Notes: generated from the sequence alone by a model not told the origin. A DNA stretch of 64,000 nucleotides from Rhizobium sp. R711 (GCF_002211365.1 NZ_LOKZ01000023.1:329021-393020), one strand, 5' to 3'. Shown: positions 44,421 to 53,416, numbered from the stretch's first letter. Numbers and translations: made by a program.

Positions 44421-45124
44421 AGGGCTTCGATCTCGCCGACATCCTCGCCAATCCGGACTATGTTGCCATGCTTGTGCATGGCATCGAGATGACCTTCGTC
44501 ATCGCCATCTCGTCCTGGCTGCTGGCAATGGGTCTCGCGCTGCTGCTGCTCGCCATCCGCTTTGCGCCAGGCCGCATCGGCAATTCGGTCGTGGCAGCCT
44601 ACGTTTCCTATCATCGCAACGTGCCGACGCTTGTGCAATTGATGCTCTGGTATTTCGGCATCTATACGATCTTGCCTTCAGGACTGTCCGACTGGCTTTC
44701 TGCGCATTTTGCGGAGATGATCTTCGCGATCATCGGACTCGGTCTCTGCCAGGCGGCCTATTTCAGCGAGGACCTGCGCTCGGGCCTGCGCTCGGTCGAT
44801 CCGGGCCAGATGGAAGCGGCGCGCGCGCTTGGCCACGGCTACGTCTCGGCCATGCGCTTCGTGCTGATCCCGCAGGGCGTGCGCAACGCGCTGCCAGCCC
44901 TCGTCAACCACAGCGTGTCGCTCTTCAAGAACAGCAGCCTTGCCATCGTGATCGGGGCCCCGGAACTCAGTCATGCCATCAAGGAGATCGACAACCTTAG
45001 CTTCCGTACGTTCGAGATCTACCTGATCGGCACGCTTCTCTACCTCGTCTTCTCCCTGATGATCATGGCCGCCGGCGCCTACCTCACCTGGCGGGCCGAT
45101 CCCGCGAACGGAGCCGGACGATGA
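44417..45124 (+). CDS. Polar amino acid type ABC transporter permease
   Basis: A 235-residue inner-membrane permease of the HisM/GlnP family. It has about five hydrophobic segments and the cytoplasmic EAA loop EAARALGHGYVSAMRFVLIP, followed by QGVRNALPALVNHSVSLFKN. It overlaps both neighbours by four bases. It pairs with the next permease as a heterodimer. Confidence 0.9.
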   Translation: MKGFDLADILANPDYVAMLVHGIEMTFVIAISSWLLAMGLALLLLAIRFAPGRIGNSVVAAYVSYHRNVPTLVQLMLWYFGIYTILPSGLSDWLSAHFAEMIFAIIGLGLCQAAYFSEDLRSGLRSVDPGQMEAARALGHGYVSAMRFVLIPQGVRNALPALVNHSVSLFKNSSLAIVIGAPELSHAIKEIDNLSFRTFEIYLIGTLLYLVFSLMIMAAGAYLTWRADPANGAGR

Positions 45125-45879
45125 TCCACGACCTGATCGCCATCATCGACGACTACTGGCTGCTGCTCCTCATCGGACAATATCCGAACGGACCACTCGG
45201 CGGCCTTGCCAATACACTGATCCTCTCGGCCTTGAGCATCGCAATCGCCTTTCCGTTCGCCATCCTGCTCGCCTTCGCGCGCCTTTCGACATATCGGATG
45301 CTGCGTTGGCCGGTGACGGTGCTGGTCTATGTGACGCGTGGCGTGCCTTTGTTGATGCTGGTGCTGTGGAGCTATTTTCTCGTGCCGCTTCTGACGGGTG
45401 CCGACGTGCCGAGCTTTTACACCATGCTCGCCACCCTCGTCGTCTACCAGGGCGCGTTCCTCAGCGAAATCATCCGCGCCGGCATTGTCGCTTTGGGGCA
45501 GGGGCAAATGGATGCGGCCCGCGCCCTTGGCCACAGCTACTTCGGCGCGATGCGCTACGTCATCCTGCCGCAGGCGCTCTACAACATGATCCCGAGCATG
45601 CTGTCGACCTTCGTCGCAACGATCAAGGACACGACACTCGGCTACGTCATCAATGTGCCGGACCTGACCTTTGCTGCCAGCCAGGTCAACAATCAGCTCC
45701 TCACGCAGCCCTTCCAGGTCTTCCTGATCCTTGCGCTGACCTACTACGTCATCTGCTGGTCCCTCACCGCGCTCACCAATGTCATCGAGCGGCGGATCAC
45801 GCGCCGGCGCGCAGGGCTTGCCTCGAAGCGCCGCCAACTTGCGATTTCCCTGACACCCAATGCGACGGAGCAGCCATGA
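45121..45879 (+). CDS. Polar amino acid type ABC transporter permease
   Basis: A 252-residue second permease of the HisQ/M family, with the EAA-type loop DAARALGHSYFGAMRYVILP then QALYNMIPSMLSTFVATIKD. The basic C-terminus (RRITRRRAG) is cytoplasmic. Four-base overlaps with the first permease and with the ATPase gene indicate tight co-expression. Confidence 0.9.
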   Translation: MIHDLIAIIDDYWLLLLIGQYPNGPLGGLANTLILSALSIAIAFPFAILLAFARLSTYRMLRWPVTVLVYVTRGVPLLMLVLWSYFLVPLLTGADVPSFYTMLATLVVYQGAFLSEIIRAGIVALGQGQMDAARALGHSYFGAMRYVILPQALYNMIPSMLSTFVATIKDTTLGYVINVPDLTFAASQVNNQLLTQPFQVFLILALTYYVICWSLTALTNVIERRITRRRAGLASKRRQLAISLTPNATEQP

Positions 45880-46643
45880 CCGCTTCACTATCCACATCCC
45901 GGAGGGATCAGACGATCCGGCTTGCCGATGTCCGCAAGAGCTACGGCGACTATGACGTGTTGAAAGGTATCGACGCTACGGTTTCGCGCGGCGAAGTGGT
46001 CGTCATCTGCGGACCGTCGGGCTCGGGCAAGTCTACGCTGATCCGCACCGTGAACCGACTGGAAGAGATCAACAGCGGCTCGATCTTCTTCGAGGGTGAG
46101 GACATTCACGCGCCGATGAGTGGCCGGGAGTTGAACCGCCTGCGCAGCCGCATCGGTTTCGTCTTCCAGAGCTTCAACCTCTTTCCGCATCTTTCCGCAG
46201 TGGACAACATCGCCATGTCGCCGATCCGCGTGAAGGGCGTAGCGCCCGCCGAAGCGCATGAAAAGGCGCTGAAGCTCCTCGATCGCGTCGGCCTTCGCGA
46301 AAAGGCGGACTCCTATCCAGCGCAACTCTCCGGCGGCCAGCAGCAGCGCGTAGCGATTGCCCGGGCGCTCGCGATGGAGCCGCCTGTCATGCTTTTCGAC
46401 GAGCCGACGAGCGCGCTCGATCCGGAAATGGTCGGCGAAGTCCTGAACGTGATGAAGTCACTGGCGGCCGACGGCATGACCATGATGTGCGTCACGCATG
46501 AAATGGGTTTTGCCCGCGACGTCGCCGACCGCATCTGGTTCATCGACAGCGGCCAGATCATCGAAGCGGCAACGCCGGACGAATTTTTCAAAAGCCCGAA
46601 ACATCCCCGCGCGCAGCGGTTCCTCGCAGACCTGCGTCACTGA
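45876..46643 (+). CDS. Polar amino acid type ABC transporter ATP-binding protein
   Basis: A 255-residue ATPase with Walker A GPSGSGKST, Q-loop VFQSFNLFPH, signature LSGGQQQR, Walker B VMLFDEP and switch His in CVTHEMGF. It has the GlnQ/HisP-type layout. The frame is open far upstream, but the ATG at 45876 overlaps the permease stop by four bases and gives the normal length. Confidence 0.92.
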   Translation: MTASLSTSRRDQTIRLADVRKSYGDYDVLKGIDATVSRGEVVVICGPSGSGKSTLIRTVNRLEEINSGSIFFEGEDIHAPMSGRELNRLRSRIGFVFQSFNLFPHLSAVDNIAMSPIRVKGVAPAEAHEKALKLLDRVGLREKADSYPAQLSGGQQQRVAIARALAMEPPVMLFDEPTSALDPEMVGEVLNVMKSLAADGMTMMCVTHEMGFARDVADRIWFIDSGQIIEAATPDEFFKSPKHPRAQRFLADLRH

Positions 46644-46667
46644 TACAAACCACGAAGGAGAACAGTT

Positions 46668-47504
46668 ATGAAGTGCAGGCATCTCATCCTCTCGGCGACA
46701 GTCGCGGCGGCCGCGCTCGCCGGCCCGGTCAAGGCCGACCAGCTCAACGACATCATGACGAACAAGACGCTGCGTTGCGCGACCTTCGCGGACGTGCCGC
46801 CATTTGCTTCGCCCGACGCGAAGACCCGCGAAATGGTCGGCTTCGACGTCGACCTTTGCGGCGCGATCGCCCGCGAACTCGGTGTGAAAGCCGAGATCAA
46901 GCCGGTTTCGGTCGAAGCCCGCGTTCCCGAAGTCAAGCTGGGTCGCGTCGACATCACCGTGGCAAACCTCGCCTATACCAAGAGCCGTGCCGAGCAGATC
47001 CAGTTCAGCGATCCCTACTACCTCGCCAAGGAAATGCTGATCGTGCCGGCAGATGACCCAGGCAAATCGAAGTCCGACTATGTCGGGCAGCGCATCGCAT
47101 CCACCAAGGGCTCGACCTCGGAAATGTCCATCAAGCTCAACAAGTCCGAACCGCTGACCTTCCAGGACACCGCCTCGGCCTATCTGGCCGCCCAGCAGGG
47201 CAAGGCGCGCGGCATGGTCGCCAACACCATGACGACGACCAAGCTGGTCAATTCTTCGAAGACAAAGGGCAAGGAGATGCGAATGATCCCCGAACCGATG
47301 TTGTTCCAGCCGATCGGCATCGGCATGGCAAAGGACCAGCCGGCGCTGACGGCCAAGATCAACGAGGTGCTTCACAAGCTCGATGACAGCGGCGAGATCA
47401 ACAAGATCTGGGATAAGTGGCTCGGCCCGGACACCGAATACAAGATGACCCGCACCGACAAGGTCGCGCCGCTCTCCGAGCTGAAATTCGACCCGATCCC
47501 CTGA
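46668..47504 (+). CDS. Periplasmic substrate-binding protein, polar amino acid family
   Basis: A 278-residue binding protein with a signal peptide (MKCRHLILSATVAAAALAGP, likely cut after VKA) and the SBP_bac_3 stretches LRCATFADVPPFASPDA and EMVGFDVDLCGAIARELGV. An AAGGAG site precedes the ATG. It delivers substrate to the two permeases. In this operon the ligand may be an amino acid or an amino-sugar acid; the sequence does not decide. Confidence 0.88.
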   Translation: MKCRHLILSATVAAAALAGPVKADQLNDIMTNKTLRCATFADVPPFASPDAKTREMVGFDVDLCGAIARELGVKAEIKPVSVEARVPEVKLGRVDITVANLAYTKSRAEQIQFSDPYYLAKEMLIVPADDPGKSKSDYVGQRIASTKGSTSEMSIKLNKSEPLTFQDTASAYLAAQQGKARGMVANTMTTTKLVNSSKTKGKEMRMIPEPMLFQPIGIGMAKDQPALTAKINEVLHKLDDSGEINKIWDKWLGPDTEYKMTRTDKVAPLSELKFDPIP

Positions 47505-47505
47505 C

Positions 47506-47528
47506 AAACGGTCTGGCTGCCCGTTTTT
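47506..47528 (+). terminator. Terminator-like stem with T-run after the binding-protein gene
   Basis: Six-base arms AAACGG and CCGTTT are followed by a short run of T. The stem starts two bases after the binding-protein stop. It may lower transcription into the enzyme genes, giving more binding protein than enzyme. Confidence 0.5.
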
Positions 47529-47552
47529 GCGAATGGATCGAACACCTCAAAC

Positions 47553-47571
47553 GGCGGGCTCTATGCCCGCC
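47553..47571 (+). repeat. Perfect GC-rich hairpin within the operon
   Basis: Arms GGCGGGC and GCCCGCC surround a five-base loop, with no T-run after it. Lying 25 bases upstream of the RraA-family gene, it could protect the 3' end of the transporter mRNA or affect initiation at the next gene. Confidence 0.5.
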
Positions 47572-47596
47572 GCGACGTCCAACCGTGGGAAAAATC

Positions 47597-48271
47597 ATGA
47601 CGCATATCAAGAAAATGCCCGTCCGCCGGCCCGCCACCGAAATCGACGCGCTCGCCAAATTCTCGCCGGCAACCATCCACGAGGCGCAGGGGCGCCGCGG
47701 GGCGCTCTCCTCCCGCATCAAGCCGGTCGACTACCGTATGAAGCTATGCGGCCCGGCTTTCACCGTGCGCTGTGCGCCGCGCGACAACATCATGCTTCAA
47801 CTCGCAATCAATTATGCCCAACCCGGTGACATCATCGTCGTCTCGGCGGGTGAGTATGAGGAGGCGGGTTCCTTCGGCGACGTGCTCGCCAATGCCTGCC
47901 TTGCAAAGGGTATCGGCGGACTGGTGACGGACAGTGGCGTGCGCGACACACTGCAACTGCGCGAGCTCGGCTTTCCGGTCTTCTCGCTCAGCGTCTGCAT
48001 CAAGGGGACCGTCAAGGAGACCTTGACGTCCACCAACGAACCGATCGTCGTCGGTGGAGAGCTCATCCATCCAGGCGACATCATTGTCGGCGATGCCGAC
48101 GGACTGGTCGTCGTCCGCCAGGAGGAGGCACGCGAAGTGGCCAGGCTTTCGAAGGCGCGTGAAGAGGCCGAGGCCGAATACATCGCCGCCTACAAGGCAG
48201 GCAAATCGGTGATCGAAGTCAGCAAGCTGGAGGCGGTGCTGAAAGCGAAGGGTCTTATCGTCGAGGCGTAG
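47597..48271 (+). CDS. RraA-family protein (aldolase/decarboxylase-type)
   Basis: A 224-residue member of the RraA-like family, which includes 4-hydroxy-4-methyl-2-oxoglutarate aldolases and oxaloacetate decarboxylases. GSFGDVLANACLAKGIGGLV and TDSGVRD carry the metal and substrate contacts. The extended C-terminal helix (EEARE...EAEAEYIAAYKAG) fits the metabolic rather than the RNase-inhibitor branch. It probably performs a retro-aldol or decarboxylation step on a keto acid in this operon. Confidence 0.8.
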   Translation: MTHIKKMPVRRPATEIDALAKFSPATIHEAQGRRGALSSRIKPVDYRMKLCGPAFTVRCAPRDNIMLQLAINYAQPGDIIVVSAGEYEEAGSFGDVLANACLAKGIGGLVTDSGVRDTLQLRELGFPVFSLSVCIKGTVKETLTSTNEPIVVGGELIHPGDIIVGDADGLVVVRQEEAREVARLSKAREEAEAEYIAAYKAGKSVIEVSKLEAVLKAKGLIVEA

Positions 48272-48281
48272 GGACAAAATC

Positions 48282-49229
48282 ATGAGCAAAATTGAGCTGT
48301 TGCAAATCGGACCTTACCCTGCATGGGACGAAGAACGGTTGAATACGACCTTCACCATGCACCGCTATTTCGAGGCTTCGGACAAGACGGCGTTCCTTGC
48401 ATCGCACGGCGCCGGCATTCGCGGCATCGCCACGCGCGGCGAGCTTGGGGCCAACCGCGCCTTGATCGAAGCGCTGCCGGAGCTGGAGATCATCTCGGTC
48501 TACGGCGTCGGCTTCGACGCGGTGGACCTTAACGCGGCGCGCGAACGCAGCATCCGCGTCACCAATACGCCTGACGTTCTCACCAAGGACGTCGCCGATC
48601 TCGGCGTCGCCATGTTGCTTGCGCAGGCACGCGGCGTCATTGGCGGCGAACGTTGGGTCAAGAGCGGCGACTGGGCGAGGAAAGGCCTTTATCCGCTGAA
48701 GAGCCGCGTGCACGGCAAACGTGTCGGCATTTTGGGCCTCGGCCGCATCGGCTTTGAGGTGGCAAAACGCCTTGCCGGCTTCGAAATCGACATCGCCTAC
48801 AGCGATACCGGCCCGAAGGATTACGCAAAGGATTGGGCCTTCATCGCCGATCCGGTGGAACTTGCCGCCCGTTCCGATTTCCTCTTCGTCACGCTCGCCG
48901 CCTCTGCCGAGACGCGCCACATCGTCGGCCGAAAGGTCATCGAGGCGCTTGGCGAGGAGGGGATGTTGATCAACATCTCACGCGCCTCTAACATCGATGA
49001 AGAGGCTCTGCTCGATGCACTGGAAAAGAAGGCCCTGGGCTCGGCGGCGCTCGATGTCTTCGAGGGCGAGCCGAAGCTGAACCCGCGCTTCCTTGCGCTC
49101 GACAACGTGCTCTTGCAGCCGCATATGGCATCCGGCACGGTTGAGACCCGCAAGGCGATGGGCCAGCTCGTCTTCGACAACCTTTCGGCCCATTTCGAGG
49201 GCCGGCCGCTGCCAACCCCGGTTCTGTGA
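48282..49229 (+). CDS. D-2-hydroxyacid dehydrogenase
   Basis: A 315-residue NAD(P)-dependent dehydrogenase with nucleotide motif GLGRIGFEVAKRL, catalytic Arg near GVRDL-like position VYGVGFDAVDL, INISRASNIDEEALLDAL, and the C-terminal catalytic His in LQPHMASGTVETR. It resembles glyoxylate/hydroxypyruvate and 2-ketogluconate reductases. It could reduce a 2-keto sugar acid here. It is 10 bases after the RraA-family gene and reaches the next gene's GTG. Confidence 0.84.
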   Translation: MSKIELLQIGPYPAWDEERLNTTFTMHRYFEASDKTAFLASHGAGIRGIATRGELGANRALIEALPELEIISVYGVGFDAVDLNAARERSIRVTNTPDVLTKDVADLGVAMLLAQARGVIGGERWVKSGDWARKGLYPLKSRVHGKRVGILGLGRIGFEVAKRLAGFEIDIAYSDTGPKDYAKDWAFIADPVELAARSDFLFVTLAASAETRHIVGRKVIEALGEEGMLINISRASNIDEEALLDALEKKALGSAALDVFEGEPKLNPRFLALDNVLLQPHMASGTVETRKAMGQLVFDNLSAHFEGRPLPTPVL

Positions 49230-49237
49230 GGACCACG

Positions 49238-50269
49238 ATGAAAGCAATCGTCATCCATGCGGCAAAGGATCTCCGCATCGAGGACCGGGAGCCGGAAAAG
49301 CCCGGTCCCGGCGAGGTGGAGATCCGCCTTGCCGCCGGCGGAATCTGCGGCTCTGACCTGCATTACTACAATCACGGTGGCTTCGGCACGGTGCGCCTGA
49401 AGGAGCCCATGATCCTAGGCCATGAAGTTGCCGGCCATGTCGCGGCGCTCGGCGATGGCGTTTCAAAGCTTGCCGTCGGCGACCTCGTCGCCGTCTCTCC
49501 ATCGCGCCCCTGCGGCGCCTGCGACTATTGCCTCGAGGGCCTGCCCAATCATTGCTTCAACATGCGCTTTTATGGCTCTGCCATGCCTTTCCCGCATATC
49601 CAGGGTGCCTTTTGTGAACGGCTCATTGCCAGGGCCAGCCAGTGCGTGAAGGCCGACGGCCTTGACGCCGGACAGGCGGCGATGGCCGAACCGCTGTCGG
49701 TGGCGCTGCATGCCACTCGTCGCGCCGGCGAGATGCTCGGCAAGCGGGTGCTCGTGACCGGCTGCGGGCCGATCGGTACCTTGTCGATCCTTGCTGCCCG
49801 CCGGGCGGGCGCCGGTGAAATCGTCGCGGCCGATCTTTCAAAAAAGGCGCTCGGCTTTGCCCGCACGGTCGGCGCGGACCGTACGGTCGACCTGTCGGAA
49901 GACCGGGACGGCCTTGCCGGCTACAGCCAGGACAAGGGCTATTTCGACGTCCTCTACGAATGCTCCGGCGCCGCGCCGGCGCTCGTTGCCGGTATCCATG
50001 CTCTGCGCCCACGCGGCGTAATCGCCCAACTCGGCCTCGGCGGTGAAATGAGCCTTCCGATGATGGCGATCACGGCGAAGGAACTGGACCTGCGCGGCTC
50101 CTTCCGTTTCCACGAGGAGTTCACGGTCGCCGTCAGACTGATGCAGGGCGGCCTGATCGACGTCAAACCGCTGATCACCCATACGCTGTCGCTTGTCGAT
50201 GCCCTGAAGGCCTTCGAGATTGCCTCGGACAAGGGGCAGTCGATGAAGACGCAGATCGCGTTTGCTTGA
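49238..50269 (+). CDS. idnD: L-idonate 5-dehydrogenase (zinc-dependent MDR)
   Basis: A 343-residue zinc alcohol dehydrogenase-family enzyme. The catalytic zinc Cys is in GGICGSDLHYYNHGG and the His in GHEVAGHVA; the structural zinc site is CGACDYCLEGLPNHC. The NAD(P) motif is VTGCGPIGTLS. The HYYNHGG and KEPMILGHE features match L-idonate 5-dehydrogenases, which oxidise L-idonate to 5-ketogluconate. The ATG at 49238 has a GAGG site six bases upstream; a GTG at 49226 is possible. Confidence 0.83.
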   Translation: MKAIVIHAAKDLRIEDREPEKPGPGEVEIRLAAGGICGSDLHYYNHGGFGTVRLKEPMILGHEVAGHVAALGDGVSKLAVGDLVAVSPSRPCGACDYCLEGLPNHCFNMRFYGSAMPFPHIQGAFCERLIARASQCVKADGLDAGQAAMAEPLSVALHATRRAGEMLGKRVLVTGCGPIGTLSILAARRAGAGEIVAADLSKKALGFARTVGADRTVDLSEDRDGLAGYSQDKGYFDVLYECSGAAPALVAGIHALRPRGVIAQLGLGGEMSLPMMAITAKELDLRGSFRFHEEFTVAVRLMQGGLIDVKPLITHTLSLVDALKAFEIASDKGQSMKTQIAFA

Positions 50270-50279
50270 GGAAGGACAG

Positions 50280-51035
50280 ATGAGCATTCAACTTTTCGAC
50301 ATGACGGGCAGACGGGCCCTCGTCACCGGCTCCTCCCAGGGCATTGGCTATGCGCTGGCAAAAGGTCTTGCCGACGCTGGTGCCGAGATCATCCTCAACG
50401 GCCGCGACGAGGCGAAGCTGAAGGCGGCGGCCGCAAGCCTCGGCGTGAAACACACGCTCGCCTTCGACGCCACGGATCATGAGGCCGTGCGCAAGGCTAT
50501 CGATGACTTCGAGGCGCAAGTCGGTGCCATTGACATCCTTGTCAACAATGCCGGCATGCAGCACCGCACACCGCTTGAAGATTTCCCCCCCGATGCCTTC
50601 GAGCGATTGTTGAAGACCAACATCTCCACGGTGTTCAATGTCGGCCAGGCGGTTGCGCGTCACATGATCAAACGCGGTGCCGGCAAGATCATCAATATCG
50701 CCAGCGTCCAGACCGCGCTTGCCCGCCCCGGCATCGCGCCCTATACGGCGACCAAGGGCGCCGTCGGCAACCTGACCAAGGGAATGGCGACCGACTGGGC
50801 GAAGTATGGTCTGCAATGCAATGCGATCGCCCCGGGCTATTTCGACACGCCGCTGAACGCTGCCCTGGTCGCCGATCCGACTTTCTCAGCCTGGCTGGAA
50901 AAGCGCACGCCGGCCGGCCGCTGGGGCAAGGTGGAGGAGCTGGTCGGCGCCTGTATCTTCCTCTCGTCTGACGCTTCCTCCTTCGTGAACGGACATGTGC
51001 TCTATGTCGACGGCGGCATCACGGCCTCACTCTGA
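50280..51035 (+). CDS. idnO: Gluconate 5-dehydrogenase type SDR
   Basis: A 251-residue SDR with TGSSQGIG, NNAGMQHRTPLEDFP and the catalytic YTATKGAVGNLTK. The NNAGMQ-R stretch is typical of gluconate 5-dehydrogenase (IdnO), which reduces 5-ketogluconate to D-gluconate. It sits between idnD and the gluconokinase gene, so the three steps idonate, 5-ketogluconate, gluconate and 6-phosphogluconate are all present in order. Confidence 0.85.
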   Translation: MSIQLFDMTGRRALVTGSSQGIGYALAKGLADAGAEIILNGRDEAKLKAAAASLGVKHTLAFDATDHEAVRKAIDDFEAQVGAIDILVNNAGMQHRTPLEDFPPDAFERLLKTNISTVFNVGQAVARHMIKRGAGKIINIASVQTALARPGIAPYTATKGAVGNLTKGMATDWAKYGLQCNAIAPGYFDTPLNAALVADPTFSAWLEKRTPAGRWGKVEELVGACIFLSSDASSFVNGHVLYVDGGITASL

Positions 51036-51036
51036 G

Positions 51037-51540
51037 ATGTTCCGGCGCATCGTGCTGATGGGCGTCGCGGGCTCGGGAAAGTCCGCCGTGGGTGCGGTGC
51101 TTGCCGCTCGTCTGAGTGCGATCTACCTTGATGGCGACGACCTGCATCCGCCCGAAAACATCGCCAAGATGAGCCGCGGCGAACCACTGACCGACGAAGA
51201 CCGTAAGCCATGGCTTACCATCGTTGGCCACAGGCTTGCAGAACCGCATGGCACCCTCATCGTCGGCTGTTCGGCGTTGAAGCGTCGCTACCGCGACCAC
51301 ATACGCACGCAAGCGCGTGCACCTGTCATCTTCGTCCATCTCGCCGGCAGACAGGAGCTGATCGCCGCCCGCATGGGCGCCCGCTTCGGCCACTTCATGC
51401 CGATGAGCCTCATCGACAGCCAGTTCGCAGCTCTCGAGCCGCCAGAAGCGGACGAAAACGCAATCACCGTCGACATCGACTATACGATCGAAGCGGTTGT
51501 TGCCGCCATCGCAGCCAGGCTGGAAGATCTTTTGTCGTAG
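51037..51540 (+). CDS. Gluconokinase
   Basis: A 167-residue kinase with P-loop MGVAGSGKSAVG, YLDGDDLHPPENIAKMSRGE (substrate-binding) and CSALKRRYRDHIR. It phosphorylates gluconate with ATP to 6-phosphogluconate. It matches the GntK/IdnK family in length. It starts one base after the idnO stop and is the last gene of the operon that begins at 43662. Confidence 0.92.
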   Translation: MFRRIVLMGVAGSGKSAVGAVLAARLSAIYLDGDDLHPPENIAKMSRGEPLTDEDRKPWLTIVGHRLAEPHGTLIVGCSALKRRYRDHIRTQARAPVIFVHLAGRQELIAARMGARFGHFMPMSLIDSQFAALEPPEADENAITVDIDYTIEAVVAAIAARLEDLLS

Positions 51541-51790
51541 CGATCAATTTGCCCGATCGGCTGGCCGAACCATTGCCTGGCTCTATCGAAGTTCGAATAG
51601 ACGCCAGCGAAGCAACGGCAGCTTCGAGTAACAGAAACAGATCCCCCCGGCCCCCAGCAAGGCCAGCAGGACGACGAGGAGTGCAAGGGTCATCATGGAA
51701 TTCGTCCGCAGGTTTTGACTGTGCTTAAGCTGGACGGCCGGTCGCAAGAAGGACCCGACGTTGCGCTCTTATGGCAGAAGGATGGTCCGT

Positions 51791-52501
51791 TCAGTTGATG
51801 GTTTCGCAGGGCAGCAGTATTCCGTAACTGGGATCGATCCATGTGAGTTCGTCCTTGATTTCAGAGACGCCGGCAACGTTCTCTGCAGCCACCCGTGCGG
51901 CGGCTCTGACGCGCTCGTCGACGATCGTCCCGCTCAGGGTGACAACTCCATCCTCGACACCGACATGGATGAGGCCGTTACGAGCCCACTGCTGGGTGCG
52001 CAGTTCCGCCTCGACATTTGATCGGATTGTCTGGTCGTCGATCGGAAACACGCAGACCGCGCGAGTCTGCCTGAGTGGCTTCAGAAAGTCCTTCGTCGTA
52101 ACAATCCCGACGAGGTGACCTCCCACAACGACGGGCAGTCGCTTTACCCGCGTTTGCTCCATCAATTCGGCGGCTTCGGCCAAGGTGGCATAGGGCGACA
52201 CCGTGACGAGTTGCCGGGACATGACTTCGCGGACCCTCCTGCCGTTTGCACTCACGTACTCGTCGACGACCTTGCCGGGGCTCGTGAGAAGCTGGAGCCA
52301 CCAGGAGCGGCGCTTCTCGGTTTGCACTTCGGCGCGTCGCAAAAGATCGGTGTCGCTGATCACGCCAACCAGTGCCCCGTTGCGATCAACAACCGGGAGT
52401 GCGCTTATGCGGTGGGTCAGCATCAGTTCGGCGGCGTCGATCACGGTTGCTGCTTCATCGATAACGATGACGTTGTCTGTCATGATGTTGCTTATGCGCA
52501 T
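51791..52501 (-). CDS. CBS domain pair plus BON domain protein
   Basis: A 236-residue cytoplasmic protein. Two CBS repeats occupy roughly residues 1-150 (ADLMLTHR-like AAELMLTHRISALPVVDRNG and AAELMEQTRVKRLPVVVGGH). A BON domain follows at about 165-225 (VGVEDGVVTLSGTIVDERVR). CBS pairs bind adenine nucleotides; BON domains often bind membranes or partners. Such proteins are frequently induced at low oxygen in rhizobia. The Met at 52501 has an AAGGATG site upstream; the frame opens at 52618. Confidence 0.83.
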   Translation of the reverse strand: MRISNIMTDNVIVIDEAATVIDAAELMLTHRISALPVVDRNGALVGVISDTDLLRRAEVQTEKRRSWWLQLLTSPGKVVDEYVSANGRRVREVMSRQLVTVSPYATLAEAAELMEQTRVKRLPVVVGGHLVGIVTTKDFLKPLRQTRAVCVFPIDDQTIRSNVEAELRTQQWARNGLIHVGVEDGVVTLSGTIVDERVRAAARVAAENVAGVSEIKDELTWIDPSYGILLPCETIN

Positions 52502-52730
52502 TGTCTCATCCTTACGAGGATCTGGCGCCTGTGCCCTGAGACTGGCACGAACTCGGCCCACATGCTTTGAGTGGCGGTCCGTTCTCGGCTGAAAGGCAAA
52601 ATGCCAGTTCGCCGTCATTTGCGATCATCGCGCTCCTCCTGTCCGCATGCAATGACTATTAGCCCGTCACGCAAGGCGCTCATTGACGCAGCGCAAACTA
52701 GTCGAAAGTCCAAGCTGGACGGCCATGGGG

Positions 52731-53288
52731 TCAGAAGGCGCCGACTGTCAGCAACACGCAAAACCCAAACAAAGCCGCAGATCCACAACGTCTGGCGACG
52801 AGCGGCATTTCGTCAGCGTCTCCGAGCACGGCGCGACCGATCGACAGCCAAATGCACGAGGCTCCAGTTGCCGCGATCAGGAACGCGGTCAGTACGTCGA
52901 AAGCGATGATGCTCCGGGGTGGAAGCATCGTGAGCGCGATGATGATCGCTTTCGGATTGAGGAGTGTTGTCGTCACAAGCTGCCTAACACCCAGCCCGGA
53001 TGGATCGACCTTGCCATGTATGCCCCACAGCTTCAATGCGAGGTAAAACACCCATGTGGCTGACGCTAGCTTGACGCCTTGGGATACGGCCGGGTGATGT
53101 TGAAGGAAAGGACCTGCGAATGAGGAAATGGGTAGGATAACGACGAGATAGGACAGAAGAACCGCGGCCACCAGCACGCCCATACGCGACAGTGTCAGCC
53201 CGAGCGAGGTCATTGCCAGGATCGCGTTCGTCGGGCCAGGCAAAACAAGGAGTGCGAAAACACTAGCTGCAAACGCGAAAATATCCAT
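52731..53288 (-). CDS. LysE/RhtB-type amino acid exporter
   Basis: A 185-residue membrane protein with about five or six hydrophobic segments and the family stretch LLVLPGPTNAILAMTSLG near the N-terminus, followed by TTTLLNPKAIIIAL. It is a little shorter than the usual 200-210 residues. The PGPTN variant (rather than PGPN) is seen in some rhizobial members. It probably exports an amino acid or related small molecule. Confidence 0.82.
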   Translation of the reverse strand: MDIFAFAASVFALLVLPGPTNAILAMTSLGLTLSRMGVLVAAVLLSYLVVILPISSFAGPFLQHHPAVSQGVKLASATWVFYLALKLWGIHGKVDPSGLGVRQLVTTTLLNPKAIIIALTMLPPRSIIAFDVLTAFLIAATGASCIWLSIGRAVLGDADEMPLVARRCGSAALFGFCVLLTVGAF

Positions 53289-53344
53289 TCGGAAATCCTT
53301 GAACAATTCTCGGCGCTCTCTTGCACGCTTTCCGCCAGCTGTAA

Positions 53345-53358
53345 TTGACCTAAATCAT
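53345..53358 (+). promoter_or_regulatory. FNR/FixK-type box upstream of the small membrane protein gene
   Basis: TTGAC-CTAA-ATCAT matches the FNR-family consensus TTGAT-N4-ATCAA at eight of ten fixed positions. It ends 58 bases before the ATG at 53417, a normal place for an activator-dependent promoter. The alternative target is the divergent exporter at 53288. Confidence 0.5.
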
Positions 53359-53416
53359 TTACCGAGGAACCTTTCCTCTTTTGTTCGCTTCATGCGATCG
53401 AACCGAAGGTGCTGCA

